Assembly (NCBI GenBank): GCA_021371795.1
Contig: JAJFVK010000004.1
Location: 62,001 to 126,000, forward strand
DNA: 64,000 bases
Source of the DNA: Planctomycetaceae bacterium
Lineage (GTDB): Bacteria; Planctomycetota; Phycisphaerae; Sedimentisphaerales; UBA12454
Reading direction: 5' to 3'
The position numbers were made by a program, and so were the translations under genes. Under the pieces are notes generated by a model. That model made no database searches. It was not told the DNA's origin and saw only the letters and a program-made list of their open reading frames with translations. This document shows, in pieces, positions 63,242 to 64,000 of this stretch. Every line of letters begins with the position of its first letter. Position 1 is the first letter of the stretch.

Positions 63242-63837
63242 AACGCAGTTCTCCTTGTCTTTAACGCAATGTTCAAAAGGTTTTGTATGATTTTGCCGCC
63301 GGCCGGCGTGAGAATACTTTCAGGATGAAACTGAACGCCGAAAATTGGTTTGTCTTTGTGCTGAAGACCCATCACGATGTTCTCATATTCAGCGGTAACT
63401 TGCAGGCAATCCGGCATTTTAGTTGCGCAAAGACTGTGATACCTGCCGGCCTGCAAAGGATTTTCAACGCCTTCGAAGATTCCCTTTTCGTTGTGCGTAA
63501 CGCGCGACGATTTGCCGTGCATAACTTCCGGTGCGTGGCCGACAATGCCGCCGAAATACTGCACGATTGCCTGATGGCCGAGGCATACTCCGAAAATCGG
63601 AAGGCGGTCTTTGAAATAATCAATCGCTTCGAGCGTAACGCCTGCGCTGGACGGATTACCGGGGCCTGGCGAGATGATGAGCAAATCGGGTTCAAATTCC
63701 TGTTCGATTTTTTTGAGCTTTTCCAGCGGCGTATCTGCGCGGTATACTTTCGCGACGCAGTCTCTTTTGCAGAAGTCATCAACAAGGTTGTATGTGAACG
63801 AATCGAAATTATCAATAAATAATACTTTGGGATTCAT
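63238..63837 (-). CDS. trpG: anthranilate/aminodeoxychorismate synthase glutaminase
   Basis: A 199-residue class I glutamine amidotransferase. FIDNFDSFTYNLV at the start, PGPGNPSSAG, the nucleophile Cys in FGVCLGHQAI (near 84) and the His-Glu in FGVQFHPESI. Placed between trpE and trpD, it supplies ammonia to TrpE and may also serve folate synthesis as PabA. Confidence 0.95.
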   Translation of the reverse strand: MNPKVLFIDNFDSFTYNLVDDFCKRDCVAKVYRADTPLEKLKKIEQEFEPDLLIISPGPGNPSSAGVTLEAIDYFKDRLPIFGVCLGHQAIVQYFGGIVGHAPEVMHGKSSRVTHNEKGIFEGVENPLQAGRYHSLCATKMPDCLQVTAEYENIVMGLQHKDKPIFGVQFHPESILTPAGGKIIQNLLNIALKTRRTAL

Positions 63838-63839
63838 AA

Positions 63840-64000
63840 TTAATTACCTCGCACTGCACGGAGGCAGGAATTTGCTTTGTGCTGCGTTTCTTCGAATTCT
63901 GTTTTCGGGACGCTGTCGTAAACGACTCCGCCGCCGGCTCTGATATAAGCGGTGTGATTTTTTATCTGCATTGAACGAATAGTTATGCAGCTATCGAATT
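63840..64000 (-). CDS. trpE: anthranilate synthase component I, C-terminal end
   Basis: The last 52 codons of trpE run off the right edge. DSCITIRSMQIKN and IRAGGGVVYDSVPKTEFEET are the conserved end of chorismate-utilising enzymes. The stop is two bases from the trpG ATG. PabB is a possible alternative, but operon context favours TrpE. Confidence 0.9.
   Translation of the reverse strand, partial: FDSCITIRSMQIKNHTAYIRAGGGVVYDSVPKTEFEETQHKANSCLRAVRGN

Overview
The window looks like a chromosomal segment of a Planctomycetota bacterium, most like the Phycisphaerae/Sedimentisphaerales group. The evidence is the combination of pseudopilins with a C-terminal DGH motif, short dockerin-like repeats, PEP-CTERM proteins, an Hc1-type histone-H1-like protein, a Minf_1886-family protein and a lipid A gene (lpxB). 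This placement is inferred from gene content. I found no rRNA, tRNA, CRISPR array, transposase or prophage.

Layout. 0-7 kb: mltA, a decayed DUF262 relic, a UvrC-like gene coupled to a FabZ-like gene, an Hc1-like gene, a flavodoxin and glnS. 7-16 kb: a zinc-ribbon pseudopilin-like protein, DUF1015 plus class V aminotransferase, a cupin, an HD hydrolase, an M14 peptidase, a Gfo/Idh/MocA oxidoreductase and glyA, then an 850-base gap with two parS sites leading into parB. 17-25.7 kb: an ECF-like sigma factor with a membrane partner, a surface/secretion trio (LTD-PEP-CTERM, LTD-dockerin, pseudopilin), a GntR-ABC operon and a Met-rich DUF6263 protein. 25.7-32.5 kb: a 29-residue Cys/Lys protein, speB and pdaD (arginine to agmatine to putrescine), dnaK behind a sigma-54-type promoter, a second PEP-CTERM/pseudopilin/dockerin trio and a His-rich small protein. 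32.7-43.7 kb: mnmE, trkH behind a cyclic-di-AMP (ydaO-type) riboswitch, yidC, a metallophosphoesterase, a dockerin protein, lpxB, an unknown Cys-rich membrane protein and a SurA-like protein. 44.7-53.4 kb: a sigma-70 factor with a three-HTH extension, then tmk-holB-ricT-metG, then two PD-(D/E)XK-like genes set between repeats. 53.6-64 kb: thyX, a homocysteine methyltransferase/MetF fusion, accB-accC, a CreD-like gene and trpEGDFBA without trpC.

The most unusual property is the density and variety of short intergenic repeats. At least eight kinds recur. Three lie in frame inside housekeeping genes (glnS, mnmE, holB). One roughly 68-bp hairpin element has five copies with a near-constant loop and compensating stem changes. 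Two of these copies sit at the same point inside a CACAGAG-type repeat that also occurs without them, an empty/filled pair that suggests mobility. A second set of hairpins shares a TTAGC head while the stem sequence varies and stays self-complementary. Several accessory genes are bracketed by repeats.
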